Shown one piece after another: positions 23,503 to 34,021 of a DNA stretch of 38,240 bases (position 1 is its first letter; the number at the start of each line of letters is the position of its first letter). The DNA lies in assembly GCF_001650025.1 (NCBI RefSeq), contig NZ_LVVY01000098.1, positions 1 through 38,240 of the forward strand, read 5' to 3'. The stretch comes from Devosia elaeis. GTDB taxonomy: Bacteria > Pseudomonadota > Alphaproteobacteria > Rhizobiales > Devosiaceae. The translations under genes and the position numbers were made by a program. A model generated the notes under the pieces. That model ran no database searches. It had not been told where the DNA came from and saw only the letters and a list, made by a program, of their open reading frames with translations.

Positions 23503-23536
23503 ACGCCCCGGCCACCGGCCGGGGCGTTTTTTGTTT
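23503..23536 (+). terminator. Terminator of rpoH
   Basis: Perfect 11-bp stem ACGCCCCGGCC/GGCCGGGGCGT around ACC, followed by TTTTTTGTTT. Confidence 0.9.
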
Positions 23537-23778
23537 GGCCTGCCCGATGTCATCCGGGCCGGCCGGGATTCATGTCCGTACCTCACCCCAGGCGCGATCC
23601 TCGCGTGGATGCGGAAAATGGCGGGACCAGCCACCCCCTATTAACCCCATCGCGACAATATGACTGGACGGCGACGGCCGAACAGAAGAGGTCTTGCCCT
23701 TGTAACGCCCCAATGCGGGCCTTACATTCGGCCCCATAGTCGGCGTTTTTGGCCGGCCCCCTTCCGGGACAGGATTTG

Positions 23779-25710
<1,932 letters not shown>

Positions 25711-25733
25711 GCTTTCGCCCCAAAACAGGATTG

Positions 25734-25765
25734 AGGGTCGCCGCAAGGTGACCCTTTCTCTTTGC
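25734..25765 (+). terminator. Probable terminator of ftsH
   Basis: AGGGTC/GACCCT with inner CC/GG pairs around GCAA, then TTCTCTTT. It separates ftsH from glmM by 120 bp and may be leaky. Confidence 0.6.
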
Positions 25766-25830
25766 CCGAACCTGAATTATTCCAGGGCAAGTGGTACTCA
25801 AATAACCAAACCAGTCTCGGGGAAGCGATC

Positions 25831-27174
25831 ATGGCCCGCAAATATTTCGGCACCGACGGCATCCGCGGTCTCGCCAATGGCACCAAGCTCACCCCCGAGC
25901 TGGCGCTGCGCATCGGCATGGCCGCCGGCGCCAAATTCGTGCGCGGCGACCACCGCAACCGCGTCGTCATCGGCAAGGATACCAGGCGCTCCGGCTACAT
26001 GATCGAAAGCGCCCTGGGCGCCGGCTTCACCGCCGTGGGCATGGATGTCTATTTCCTCGGCCCCATGCCGACACCCGCCGTCGCCATGCTGACGCAATCG
26101 CTGCGCGCCGATCTGGGCGTCATGATCTCGGCCTCGCACAATCCTTACGACGATAACGGCATCAAGCTGTTCCGGCCCGATGGCTACAAGCTCTCCGACG
26201 AGCTCGAAGCCGAAATCGAAAAGCTCATCGACAGCGACATGACCCGCTACCTCGCCAAGGGCCGCGATATCGGCCGCGCCCATCGCGACGAGGAAGCCCG
26301 CACCCGCTATATCGAATATGCCAAGCGCACCCTGCCGCGGAACCTCGACCTCTCGGGCCTGCGCATCGTGCTCGATTGCGCCAACGGCGCCGCCTACAAG
26401 GTCGCCCCCATCGCCCTGTGGGAGCTGGGCGCCGAGGTCTTCACCATCGGGGCCGAGCCGGATGGCTTCAACATCAATCACAAGGTGGGTTCCACCGCCC
26501 CCGAGGCCGTGGCCGCCAAGGTCAAGGAAGTGCGCGCCGATATCGGCATCGCACTGGACGGCGACGCCGATCGCGTCATCATCATCGATGAAAAGGGCCA
26601 TGTGGTCGACGGCGACCAGTTCATGGCGGTGATCGCCGAAAGCTGGCTGGAGCGCAACATGCTCACCGGCGGCGGCATCGTCGCCACCATCATGTCCAAT
26701 CTGGGCCTCGAACGGCACCTGACCAATCTCGGCCTCATTCTCGAACGCACCCAGGTCGGCGACCGCTATGTGCTCGAGGCCATGCGCGCCAAGGGCTTCA
26801 ATGTCGGCGGCGAGCAATCGGGCCATATCATCCTGTCCGATTTCACCACCACGGGCGATGGCCTGGTCGCCGCGCTGCAATTGCTCGGCGTGCTCAAGCA
26901 GAAGGGCATTCCCGTTTCCGAGATCTGCGCCCGCTTCGAAAAGGTGCCCCAGCTGCTGCGCAGCGTGAAGTTCACCTCCGGCAAGCCGCTCGAGCATAAG
27001 CTGGTCATCCAGGCCATCGCCGACGGCCAGTCCCTGCTGGGCAATGCCGGCCGCATCGTCGTGCGTGCCTCCGGTACCGAGCCGGTCATCCGGGTCATGG
27101 GTGAAGCCGACGACGCCCAATTGGTCGAAAAGGCCGTCGCCCAGATCGAAGCCGCCATCCGCGACGTCGCCTGA
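25831..27174 (+). CDS. glmM: Phosphoglucosamine mutase GlmM
   Basis: 447 residues, the family's usual length. N-terminal [11 protein letters not shown], the phosphoserine loop [12 protein letters not shown] with Ser102, the metal loop DGDADR near 243, the sugar loop GGEQSGHII, and the C-terminal phosphate loop [12 protein letters not shown]. It converts glucosamine-6-phosphate to glucosamine-1-phosphate for peptidoglycan and lipopolysaccharide precursors. ftsH and glmM are neighbours in many proteobacteria. ATG 25831 was chosen at the conserved N-terminus; the open frame extends 23 codons further without homology. Confidence 0.97.
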   Translation: MARKYFGTDGIRGLANGTKLTPELALRIGMAAGAKFVRGDHRNRVVIGKDTRRSGYMIESALGAGFTAVGMDVYFLGPMPTPAVAMLTQSLRADLGVMISASHNPYDDNGIKLFRPDGYKLSDELEAEIEKLIDSDMTRYLAKGRDIGRAHRDEEARTRYIEYAKRTLPRNLDLSGLRIVLDCANGAAYKVAPIALWELGAEVFTIGAEPDGFNINHKVGSTAPEAVAAKVKEVRADIGIALDGDADRVIIIDEKGHVVDGDQFMAVIAESWLERNMLTGGGIVATIMSNLGLERHLTNLGLILERTQVGDRYVLEAMRAKGFNVGGEQSGHIILSDFTTTGDGLVAALQLLGVLKQKGIPVSEICARFEKVPQLLRSVKFTSGKPLEHKLVIQAIADGQSLLGNAGRIVVRASGTEPVIRVMGEADDAQLVEKAVAQIEAAIRDVA

Positions 27175-27203
27175 GCGCCGCCGTCAGGATGCGGCAGGGG
27201 CCA

Positions 27204-27647
27204 TCATAGGTCCAGCGAGAGGATCGGGCGGGTCCAGCCGACCTTTGGCGTGCTCGGCGCCGTGCCGATGCGCGTGGCGCCCATCCGCTCGTAAAAGCCG
27301 GCCGATGGGGGATGCGACACGATCTTGATCCGGGTGATGCCGCGCTGGCGAGCCTGTTCCTTCATATGCCCGATTAACAGCGCGCCGAGACCCGTGCCCT
27401 GCGCGTCATCGGCGACGAAGAGCAAATCCAGTTCCGGCTCGCCCACCGGGACGAGGCTGTAAAAGCCGGTCATCCGCCCATCCTGTTCGGCCAGGTAGAT
27501 GACATCCCGCTCGATCTGCGCCGGGGTGATTTCATAGCCATCCAGAATGCTGCTGTAATTGCCCTGATAGGCACCCGAAGCATGCATCAGCGCGGTAAGC
27601 ACCGGGGCGTCTGCCACCGTCGCGCGGCGTATCTGCGGCCTGTCCAT
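27204..27647 (-). CDS. GNAT family N-acetyltransferase
   Basis: 147 residues. RRATVADAPVLTALM at the start, the acetyl-CoA loop AQGTGLGALLIGHM at about 85-98 and GFYERMGATRIG near the end are GNAT hallmarks. Substrate unknown. It converges with glmM, leaving 29 bp between the stops. It is unrelated in detail to the other GNAT gene at 9851. Confidence 0.88.
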   Translation of the reverse strand: MDRPQIRRATVADAPVLTALMHASGAYQGNYSSILDGYEITPAQIERDVIYLAEQDGRMTGFYSLVPVGEPELDLLFVADDAQGTGLGALLIGHMKEQARQRGITRIKIVSHPPSAGFYERMGATRIGTAPSTPKVGWTRPILSLDL

Positions 27648-27862
27648 GTGTGCCCTCGCTTAGCCATCGTTCGTCATTGCCGGCCGGCCTCTCTCCCGAC
27701 CGCCCGATACAGGCGGCGGTGATAATATGGCGGGAAGCTGGAGGCAATGCCGTGCCCGGCTTCCGCGCTGCCGCAATCCTCACCAAATCCCTAACAACGG
27801 AGCGTGCCGAAATACTTCAGTAATACCTGCAGCAGACGGGTCATTAAGGTTAAGAGTTTAGG

Positions 27863-27877
27863 TTAAGTGCGCCTTAA
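27863..27877 (+). promoter_or_regulatory. Perfect CtrA box upstream of the outer-membrane protein gene
   Basis: TTAA-GTGCGCC-TTAA is an exact TTAA-N7-TTAA match, 61 bp before the start at 27939. Two more TTAA half-sites lie at 27844 and 27850. This is the best CtrA match I found in the window. Confidence 0.65.
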
Positions 27878-27938
27878 GAAGTTTCCGCGATATTGGCCGC
27901 AATCGACTGGGGTCGTGGCAACCAAAGGAATTACTTCA

Positions 27939-28667
27939 ATGCGCAAGCTTACCGTTGCGATACTCGCGGCAGGAGCCGCCGCTGTCGCCGGTCCCGTCCT
28001 CGCGGCCGACATACCCTATTATCCCCCCGTCATCGAAATCCCGGATGTCGATTACGGCTATACCGGCTCGTTCTACCTGCGCGGCAGCGCCGGGCTGAAC
28101 CTGATGTGGGCCCATCATGTGAACCATCCCTCGGCCACGCCCGACACCTTCGCCATCGACGGCTATGGCTACGGCTATTCCTATGGCGTCGGTGCCGGCT
28201 ACGAGACCGGAACCGGCCTGCGCTTCGATCTCACCGTGGATCGCCTGGCCAATGAGGACATGCGCACCACCATCAACGACACGTCCGGCACGCTGACCAA
28301 TGGCGTCCACCGCCTGTCGCTGCGCTCCACCGTCGTTCTGGCCAACGCCTATTATGATGTTGGCTTCGGTGACGGCTATTCGGCCGCCGGCGGTGCCTTC
28401 GGCTATGTCGGCGCCGGCGCCGGCGTCGCCTTCAACGATGTCATCTCCACCGGCTCGGCCGTTCCGGACGTTCATGGCCAGAACACCAGCTTCGCGGCCG
28501 CCGCCATGGCCGGCCTCGGCTATGATTTCGGGCCCTTCGTCGCCGATCTGGGCTATCGCGCCCTCTATATCAACCGCATCGAAAACAACGCGACGACCTA
28601 TCCCTATTCGATCGACAACAATTGGGTCCACGAAGTGCGCGGCACCGTCCGCTATCGCTTCAACTGA
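27939..28667 (+). CDS. Outer-membrane beta-barrel protein
   Basis: 242 residues. Signal peptide (about 1-22, ending VLAADI), then repeated amphipathic strands rich in Gly/Tyr (FYLRGSAGLNLMW, YGYGYSYGVGAGYETG, FGYVGAGAGVAF, LGYDFGPFVADLGYRAL) and a C-terminal strand ending in Arg-Tyr-Arg-Phe-Asn. This resembles the Omp25/31-like and OmpA-type small barrels of Rhizobiales, but it lacks an OmpA peptidoglycan-binding domain. Eight strands are likely. AAAGGA precedes the ATG; an upstream in-frame start would overlap the CtrA box and is rejected. It ends at a strong terminator. Confidence 0.85.
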   Translation: MRKLTVAILAAGAAAVAGPVLAADIPYYPPVIEIPDVDYGYTGSFYLRGSAGLNLMWAHHVNHPSATPDTFAIDGYGYGYSYGVGAGYETGTGLRFDLTVDRLANEDMRTTINDTSGTLTNGVHRLSLRSTVVLANAYYDVGFGDGYSAAGGAFGYVGAGAGVAFNDVISTGSAVPDVHGQNTSFAAAAMAGLGYDFGPFVADLGYRALYINRIENNATTYPYSIDNNWVHEVRGTVRYRFN

Positions 28668-28710
28668 CCGGGCGCGTGGCGGATCGCCACATCCGTCCAC
28701 GAACCATTTC

Positions 28711-28739
28711 GGCCGGTGTCACCAGACACCGGCCTTTTT
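28711..28739 (+). terminator. Terminator of the outer-membrane protein gene
   Basis: Perfect 10-bp stem GGCCGGTGTC/GACACCGGCC around ACCA, followed by TTTTT. Confidence 0.92.
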
Positions 28740-28803
28740 GCGTCGCCCGCTCTGGACGCCGGCGCCCCCGCAATGCTCAATGGGAAGAAAGCGGGAGGTT
28801 CTT

Positions 28804-29787
28804 GTGCATATTCTCATCATCGGTGCGGCCGGCATGGTCGGACGCAAACTCACCGACAGGCTGATCGCCGATGGCGCCCTGGGCGGTCGGGCCATTACGG
28901 CACTGACGCTGGCCGATGTCGTGGCACCGGCCAATCCCGGCACCAGCCTGCCGGTCAAATGCGTCGCCGCCGATCTTTCGGCCCCCGGCGCCGCCGCCAG
29001 CCTGCTCGCCGGCCGCCCGGATGTCATCTTTCATCTTGCGGCGATCGTATCGGGCGAGGCCGAGGCCGATTTCGAAAAAGGCTATGCCATCAATCTCGAC
29101 GGCACGCGCCTGCTGCTCGAGGCCATCCGCCGGGAAGGACTGGCCGAACCCTATTGCCCGCGCCTGGTCTTCACCTCGTCCATCGCGGTTTTCGGCGAGC
29201 CCCTGCCCGCCGCCATTCCCGACGACCATATCCATACGCCCCTCACCAGCTATGGCGCCCAGAAGGCGATCTGCGAATTGCTGCTGGCCGACTATTCGCG
29301 CCGGGGCTTCGTGGACGGCATCGGCATTCGCCTGCCCACTATCGTGGTGCGTCCCGGCAAGCCCAACAAGGCCGCGTCCGGCTTCTTCTCGGGCATTATC
29401 CGCGAGCCGCTGGCGGGCCTCGAAGCCGTGCTGCCCGTCGATGATGGGGTGTGCCACTGGTTCGCCTCGCCCCGCGCCGCTATCGGCTTCCTTCTGCATG
29501 CGGCCAATCTCGATACCACGCCTCTGGGCCAGCGCCGCACGCTGACCATGCCGGGACTTTCGGCGACCATTGCCGAAGAGATCGCCGCTTTGCGGCGCTT
29601 CGGCGGCGAAAAGGCTCTGCGCCTTATCCGCCGCGAGCCCGATCCAATTATCGCCCGCATCGTCGCCGGCTGGCCGCAGAATTTCGACGCAAGCCGCGCC
29701 ACCGAACTGGGCTTTCGGGCCGAAACCAGCTTCGACGCCATCGTTGAGGCGCATATCGAGGACGAACTCGGCGGGCGGGTCCACTAG
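28804..29787 (+). CDS. denD: NAD-dependent epimerase/dehydratase, D-erythronate dehydrogenase-like (DenD)
   Basis: 327 residues of the extended short-chain dehydrogenase type. Gly-rich nucleotide loop GAAGMVGRKL at about 7-16, Asp-Leu after the third strand (AADLSAP), and catalytic Ser/Tyr/Lys in VFTSSIAVFG and SYGAQKAICE. The overall sequence resembles DenD, which oxidises D-erythronate at C2. The usual partners of that pathway (kinase, aldolase, isomerase) are not next to it, so the substrate stays uncertain. The start is GTG at 28804, with GGGAGG five bases upstream and MHILIIGAAG being the family's N-terminus. Confidence 0.85.
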   Translation: MHILIIGAAGMVGRKLTDRLIADGALGGRAITALTLADVVAPANPGTSLPVKCVAADLSAPGAAASLLAGRPDVIFHLAAIVSGEAEADFEKGYAINLDGTRLLLEAIRREGLAEPYCPRLVFTSSIAVFGEPLPAAIPDDHIHTPLTSYGAQKAICELLLADYSRRGFVDGIGIRLPTIVVRPGKPNKAASGFFSGIIREPLAGLEAVLPVDDGVCHWFASPRAAIGFLLHAANLDTTPLGQRRTLTMPGLSATIAEEIAALRRFGGEKALRLIRREPDPIIARIVAGWPQNFDASRATELGFRAETSFDAIVEAHIEDELGGRVH

Positions 29788-29798
29788 GACTCCCGACC

Positions 29799-30518
29799 TT
29801 AGGCCGGCCCTTTGGCAAGGGCGTCCAGCCGCCGGCGATATTCGGCCACCTGCGCTTCGTCCCGTTCCGCCTGCGGCACCGATAGGGCGAGATCGGCGAA
29901 GATGGCGGCCGGCCGCCCCGCCAGCACCACGGCGCGATCCGCCAGCCGCGCGGCATCCTCCGCGTCATGGGTCACCAGCACCATGCTGGGCTGGTTCGCC
30001 GCGATCAGCCGGGCCAGCAAGGCCCGCATTTCCGCGGCCAGGGCCGCATCGAGCGACACGAAGGGTTCGTCCAGCAGCAGCAGGCCCGGATTGGCGGCCA
30101 GGGCCCGCGCCAGCGCCGCCCGCCGCTGCATGCCGCCCGATAATTGCGCCGGAAAATCCGGTCCGCGCCCGCCCAACCCGACCTGGTCGAGCAGCGCTTT
30201 CGCCGCCGGCGCGCCCAGGGCCGGGGCGGCCAAGAGCACATTGTCCCGTGCCGAAAGCCAGGGCAGCAGCCGCGCATCCTGGAACACGAAACCGGGCATC
30301 GGCGCCCGGTCCGCCGCCACGCCGTCAATGGCGATGGTGCCGGAGAAATCCCGATCGATCCCGGCCAGCAGCCGCAACAGGCTCGATTTGCCGATTCCCG
30401 ACGGCCCCAGCAGCGCCAATATGCTGCCCGGCGCGACCTCCAGCCGGAAATCGCTGAAAAGCGGCGGGGCAGATCCAAACCGCTTTTCGGCGATGGCGAT
30501 GCTCAGGCCCGGCGCCAT
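29799..30518 (-). CDS. ABC transporter ATP-binding protein (SsuB/TauB-like)
   Basis: 239 residues. Walker A GPSGIGKSS near 39-47, Q-loop FVFQDARLLPW, signature LSGGMQRR, Walker B LLLLDEPF and H-loop VTHDAEDA. It powers import with the permease gene upstream, which it overlaps by 16 bp. The nitrate/sulfonate/taurine family is the closest, but this family has many other substrates. It is the last gene of a four-gene minus-strand operon. Confidence 0.93.
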   Translation of the reverse strand: MAPGLSIAIAEKRFGSAPPLFSDFRLEVAPGSILALLGPSGIGKSSLLRLLAGIDRDFSGTIAIDGVAADRAPMPGFVFQDARLLPWLSARDNVLLAAPALGAPAAKALLDQVGLGGRGPDFPAQLSGGMQRRAALARALAANPGLLLLDEPFVSLDAALAAEMRALLARLIAANQPSMVLVTHDAEDAARLADRAVVLAGRPAAIFADLALSVPQAERDEAQVAEYRRRLDALAKGPA

Positions 30519-31225
30519 GCAAAGGCCCTCCGTTCCAGCACCCGCAAAATTCCATATTCGAAGGCCAGCACCACCAGGATAAAGCTGGTCGTATAGGCGA
30601 GGATCGCCGTGACGTCGAAGAACTGGAAGAAGACGCTGACCCGATAGCCCACGCCGCCATCGCTGCCCAGCACTTCGAAGACCAATACGATCTTCCAGAT
30701 CAGCGACAATCCGGTCCGCGCCGCCGCCAGCATGAAGGGCAGCAATTGCGGCCAATGGATGCGCCGGAGCCGTGTCCACCAATCGAGCCGCAGCGCTCGC
30801 GCCAATTCATCGTAATCGGCGGAAAAGCTGCGCACACCCTCGCGGATGGTGACGATGACCAGCGGCACCTTGTTGATCACCACTGCCGCGATCAGCGCCG
30901 TCTCGGTGAGGCCCAGCCAAATAAAAAGCACGATGGCCACGATGATGGCCGGCAGGTTGAGTCCCACCACCAGCCAGGCCGAGAACAGCCGGTCGAGCCA
31001 GGCCTGTCGCCCCAGCGCCAGGCCCAGCGCGATGCCCAGGGCCATGGCCAGGCCGAAGCCGGCCAGCGCCCGTGCCAGCGTCTTGCCCAGGTCCTCGAGC
31101 AGGCGCCCTTCCAGCGCCAATGTCGCCATCGCCTCGGCCACCGCGATCGGCGTGGGAAACAGCCGATGCGCGGCGAGCATGGCCAGGACCTGCCAGAACC
31201 CGAGCAGAAGCGGCAGGGAAAGCAC
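30503..31225 (-). CDS. ABC transporter permease (SsuC/TauC-like)
   Basis: 240 residues with about six membrane helices and the EAA-type loop that docks the ATPase, seen as ELARALRLDWWTRLRRIHWPQLLPFM (about 140-165). It starts at GTG 31225, 38 bp after the substrate-binding protein gene. The open frame continues upstream without ATG or GTG, so the true start could be an unusual codon slightly earlier. Family: binding-protein-dependent transport of the nitrate/sulfonate/taurine class. Confidence 0.88.
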   Translation of the reverse strand: MLSLPLLLGFWQVLAMLAAHRLFPTPIAVAEAMATLALEGRLLEDLGKTLARALAGFGLAMALGIALGLALGRQAWLDRLFSAWLVVGLNLPAIIVAIVLFIWLGLTETALIAAVVINKVPLVIVTIREGVRSFSADYDELARALRLDWWTRLRRIHWPQLLPFMLAAARTGLSLIWKIVLVFEVLGSDGGVGYRVSVFFQFFDVTAILAYTTSFILVVLAFEYGILRVLERRAFAWRRA

Positions 31226-31263
31226 TTCCCAGCCGATCCCGCCGCGCTCCCGTCCCGCCCGCT

Positions 31264-32238
31264 TTATTTGCTGTATCCTCCCCAGAACGTGCCCGGCGCC
31301 AGCTCGGTCTGCGCGCCGACCACATCGGGTCCGCCGAACTCGGCCAGCAGGGCAAAGGCCAGTTCCGCCAGGCGCGTGTCGTCCGGATCATAGCCCGTGA
31401 CGATCCCGAGGCGATAATCGTCGCGCAATTGGGCGAATAGGGCCGGATCGTCCGCCGCGCCCATGATCGCGGCAAGCCCGTCCCACACCTCGTCATCGGC
31501 CAGCAGCGCCGCCTTGGCGGCAAAGGAGGCGTCGAGAAAACGGGTGAGCGCCTCGCCCTTTTCCGCCGCCAAATCCTCGCTGAAGGTCCAGCCCAGCAGC
31601 GGCGGCGGTTCGGACAGGCCCAGCCCCTGGAACATGCCGGCCACCGAGATCACCTCGCGCATGCCCTCAGCCTTGGCGCGGGCATTCCAGTGCCAGAAAT
31701 TGAGCCCGGCCTCGATACCGCCCGCGCCCAGCAATTCGTTGATCAGCGGCGGCGCCCCGAACCGCGCCTCGGCGGCCTCGGACAGGCTCCCCCCGGTCAG
31801 CGCCACGTAATAGGCCTGCAACACCACCCAGCTCTTGTCCACCGGCCCGCCGGCCACCCCGATCACCTTGCCTTCAAGGTCGGTGACCGTCTCGATGGCG
31901 CTGTCCGCCGGCACGATGAGCCCACCCACGGCCAGCGAATGCGGCACCATGGTGAAAACGCTGCCGGCCGCCCGCTGCGCCGAAACCCAGGTGAAGTCGG
32001 AAAGGATCACATCCACCGCGCCGGCCTGGAGGGCGATCTGCCCGGCCCGGCTGTCGGCCAGCGGCCGGATTTCCAGGTCCACGCCATGCTCCGTGTCGAG
32101 CCCCAGCTGGCGAATGGCCTCGATCTCCCATTGCACCGTGCCGCTTTCCTGCAGGCCCAGCACCAGCTTGTCCTGGGCCCAGGAGGTCATGGCCATGCCG
32201 GCCAGCACCAGGCCGGCCGCCAATATCCGCGCGATCAT
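31264..32238 (-). CDS. ABC transporter substrate-binding protein (SsuA/TauA/NMT1-like)
   Basis: 324 residues. A signal peptide (about 1-21, ending TSWAQ) directs it to the periplasm. The body has the two-lobed NMT1/SsuA pattern: VDLEIRPLADSRAGQIALQAGAVDVILSDFTWVSAQRA, then LEGKVIGVAGGPVDKSW. This class binds small organic anions, vitamins or similar; no ligand can be named. AGGAG is seven bases before ATG 32238. It begins 10 bp after the dehydrogenase stop, so the two are almost certainly co-transcribed. Confidence 0.9.
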   Translation of the reverse strand: MIARILAAGLVLAGMAMTSWAQDKLVLGLQESGTVQWEIEAIRQLGLDTEHGVDLEIRPLADSRAGQIALQAGAVDVILSDFTWVSAQRAAGSVFTMVPHSLAVGGLIVPADSAIETVTDLEGKVIGVAGGPVDKSWVVLQAYYVALTGGSLSEAAEARFGAPPLINELLGAGGIEAGLNFWHWNARAKAEGMREVISVAGMFQGLGLSEPPPLLGWTFSEDLAAEKGEALTRFLDASFAAKAALLADDEVWDGLAAIMGAADDPALFAQLRDDYRLGIVTGYDPDDTRLAELAFALLAEFGGPDVVGAQTELAPGTFWGGYSK

Positions 32239-32248
32239 CGCCCTGCTC

Positions 32249-33550
32249 CTATGCGCCGGTAACGCGCCAGATGACGTCGCCCACATCGTCCGCCATCAGC
32301 ACGGCGCCATCCCTGGCCAAGGCCACGCCCACCGGCCGCCCGAAGGAATATTTCTCGTCCGCCGAGAGGAAATCGGTGAGGATTTCGCGCGGCATGCCGA
32401 CCGGCTTGCCGTTCTGGAATTCGACGAAAGCCAGCTTGTAGCCGGAGAGTTTCGAGCGGTTCCAGGATCCATGCTGGCCGATGGCCATGCCCTGCGGAAA
32501 GCCCGGCAAGGTCCCTGCCGGCAGCCAGCAGAGGCCCAGCGAGGCCGTGTGTCCGCCCAGGGCATAATCGGGCTGCAGGGCGGAAGCGACCTTGGCCGCG
32601 TCCTGCGGCACGCGGTCGTCCACCACCCGGTCCCAATAGCAATAGGGCCAGCCGTAGAACCCGCCATCCACCACCGAGGTCAGGTAATCGGGCGGCGTCT
32701 CGTCGCCCAGCCCGTCACGCTCGTTCACCACGGTCCACAAATGCCCGCCTTCCGGCTCCCAGGCCATGCCCACCGGATTGCGCAGACCCGCGCCGAAAAT
32801 GCGCGAGGTGCCGGTGGCCAGGTCCAGCTCGTGGATACAGGCGCGGTTCTCTTCCGCCGCCATGCCCTGATCGGCGATATTGCTGAGCGAACCGACCGCC
32901 ACATAGAGCTTGGTGCCGTCGTGGGAGGCGATCAGGTTGCGCGTCCAGTGCCCGCCGGGCACCAGGTCCATCAGCTTCCGCCCGGGCGCCGTTATCTTGG
33001 TCATCCCCTGTTGATAATCATAGGACAGGACCGCATCGGACGCGCCGACATAGAGGATGTCGCCGATCAACGCCATGCCGAAGGGCTGGCGCACATTCTC
33101 GATCAGCACATGGCGTTCCTCGGCCACGCCATCGCCATCGGCGTCACGCAGCAGCGTCACCCGGTTTGGGCTCTGCCCCCGGGCCTTGGCCCGCTTCATC
33201 GTCGCCGCCATGGCCCGGTCGAACAGGCTGCTCGGCTTGCCGTCCTCGCCCATGGATTCGGCCACCAGCACGTCGCCATTGGGCAGGACGTAGACATTGC
33301 GCGGATGAACCAGCCCCTTGGCAAAGGCATTGACCTTGAGCCCCGCCGCCGGGGTCGGCCGATGGTCGCCTTCCCAGCCTTTGGCCGTCGGCATTTTCAG
33401 CGTGGGGATTTTTCCCTGCGGCTTGGGATCGGGGATGGCGGGCCGGGTGCCATAGGCCGGCTGACGCGGCCCGTCGCCCGCATGGCGAACCGCCACGGCA
33501 ATGCCGCCGACAAGAGCTACAAAACGGGCAAAGAGCGAGGGTTCGGCCAT
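32249..33550 (-). CDS. Sorbosone dehydrogenase family protein (PQQ-type beta-propeller)
   Basis: 433 residues. An N-terminal hydrophobic segment (about 6-22) acts as signal or anchor. A six-bladed propeller with GDH/sorbosone-dehydrogenase motifs follows: HPRNVYVLPNGDVLVAES, QPFGMALIGDILYVGASDAVL, GAGLRNPVGMAWEP, GGFYGWPYCYW, GQHGSWNRSKLSGYKL and GRPVGVALARDGAVLMADD. Relatives oxidise sugars with pyrroloquinoline quinone, probably in the periplasm. It is the first gene of an operon with an SsuABC-like importer, an unusual pairing. No PQQ biosynthesis genes are in this window. Start ATG 33550 was chosen at the hydrophobic N-terminus. Confidence 0.87.
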   Translation of the reverse strand: MAEPSLFARFVALVGGIAVAVRHAGDGPRQPAYGTRPAIPDPKPQGKIPTLKMPTAKGWEGDHRPTPAAGLKVNAFAKGLVHPRNVYVLPNGDVLVAESMGEDGKPSSLFDRAMAATMKRAKARGQSPNRVTLLRDADGDGVAEERHVLIENVRQPFGMALIGDILYVGASDAVLSYDYQQGMTKITAPGRKLMDLVPGGHWTRNLIASHDGTKLYVAVGSLSNIADQGMAAEENRACIHELDLATGTSRIFGAGLRNPVGMAWEPEGGHLWTVVNERDGLGDETPPDYLTSVVDGGFYGWPYCYWDRVVDDRVPQDAAKVASALQPDYALGGHTASLGLCWLPAGTLPGFPQGMAIGQHGSWNRSKLSGYKLAFVEFQNGKPVGMPREILTDFLSADEKYSFGRPVGVALARDGAVLMADDVGDVIWRVTGA

Positions 33551-33736
33551 TATCGTCTCGGGAAATGGAGAGGAGAAGTCAGGAGAGGCCCACAGGCTAA
33601 AGCCTTTCGCCCCATTCTGGAAGCCGCAATTGGTAGGGGCGGAGCGGCATGGCTTCGCCGGAGTCGAGGGAACGGCGTTTGGGCGACCGATGGAACATTC
33701 CCGCTCCCCTCGCTGTTCCAGCACCGGAGGTTGCCG

Positions 33737-34021
33737 ATGCCCAGATTCTATTTCGACCTTTACGATGGCGCCAATTTCGCGCCCGACCCGCAGGGTGTGG
33801 ACCTGCCCGATATCGAAACCGCCAAGGACGAGGCCACCCGCACCCTCTCCGAAATCGCGGCCCAGGAAATTCCCGGCGACGGCGCCAGCCGGCTGTTCCG
33901 CATCGTCATTCTCGACGAAACCCGTTCCATAATCTCGGAGGCCCGCATCGATTTCCGCGCCACCCGCCCCGCGCCCGGAAACTCTGCCCCGGCGGACAGC
34001 AAGGACAATCATGACGAGTGA
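33737..34021 (+). CDS. DUF6894 small protein
   Basis: 94 residues. It begins MPRFYFDLYDGANFAPDPQG, with a pattern (F-D-x-x-D/E, then GVDLPDIETAKDEATRTLSEIA) that I assign to DUF6894, a family frequent in Rhizobiales and without known function. GGAGG lies six bases upstream. Its end overlaps the start of the Crp/Fnr regulator gene by 11 bp, so the two are likely translated together. It is divergent from the sorbosone dehydrogenase operon. Confidence 0.82.
   Translation: MPRFYFDLYDGANFAPDPQGVDLPDIETAKDEATRTLSEIAAQEIPGDGASRLFRIVILDETRSIISEARIDFRATRPAPGNSAPADSKDNHDE

Noticed and set aside
23690..23778. Sigma-32 promoter for ftsH
   Set aside because: CTTGCCC and CCCCAAT-like segments occur near 23693-23714, but the spacing is too short for a heat-shock promoter.
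31835..34021. Long plus-strand open frame ending in the DUF6894 gene
   Set aside because: Only the last 94 codons, after a GGAGG site, resemble a protein family; the rest is antisense to the dehydrogenase and binding-protein genes.
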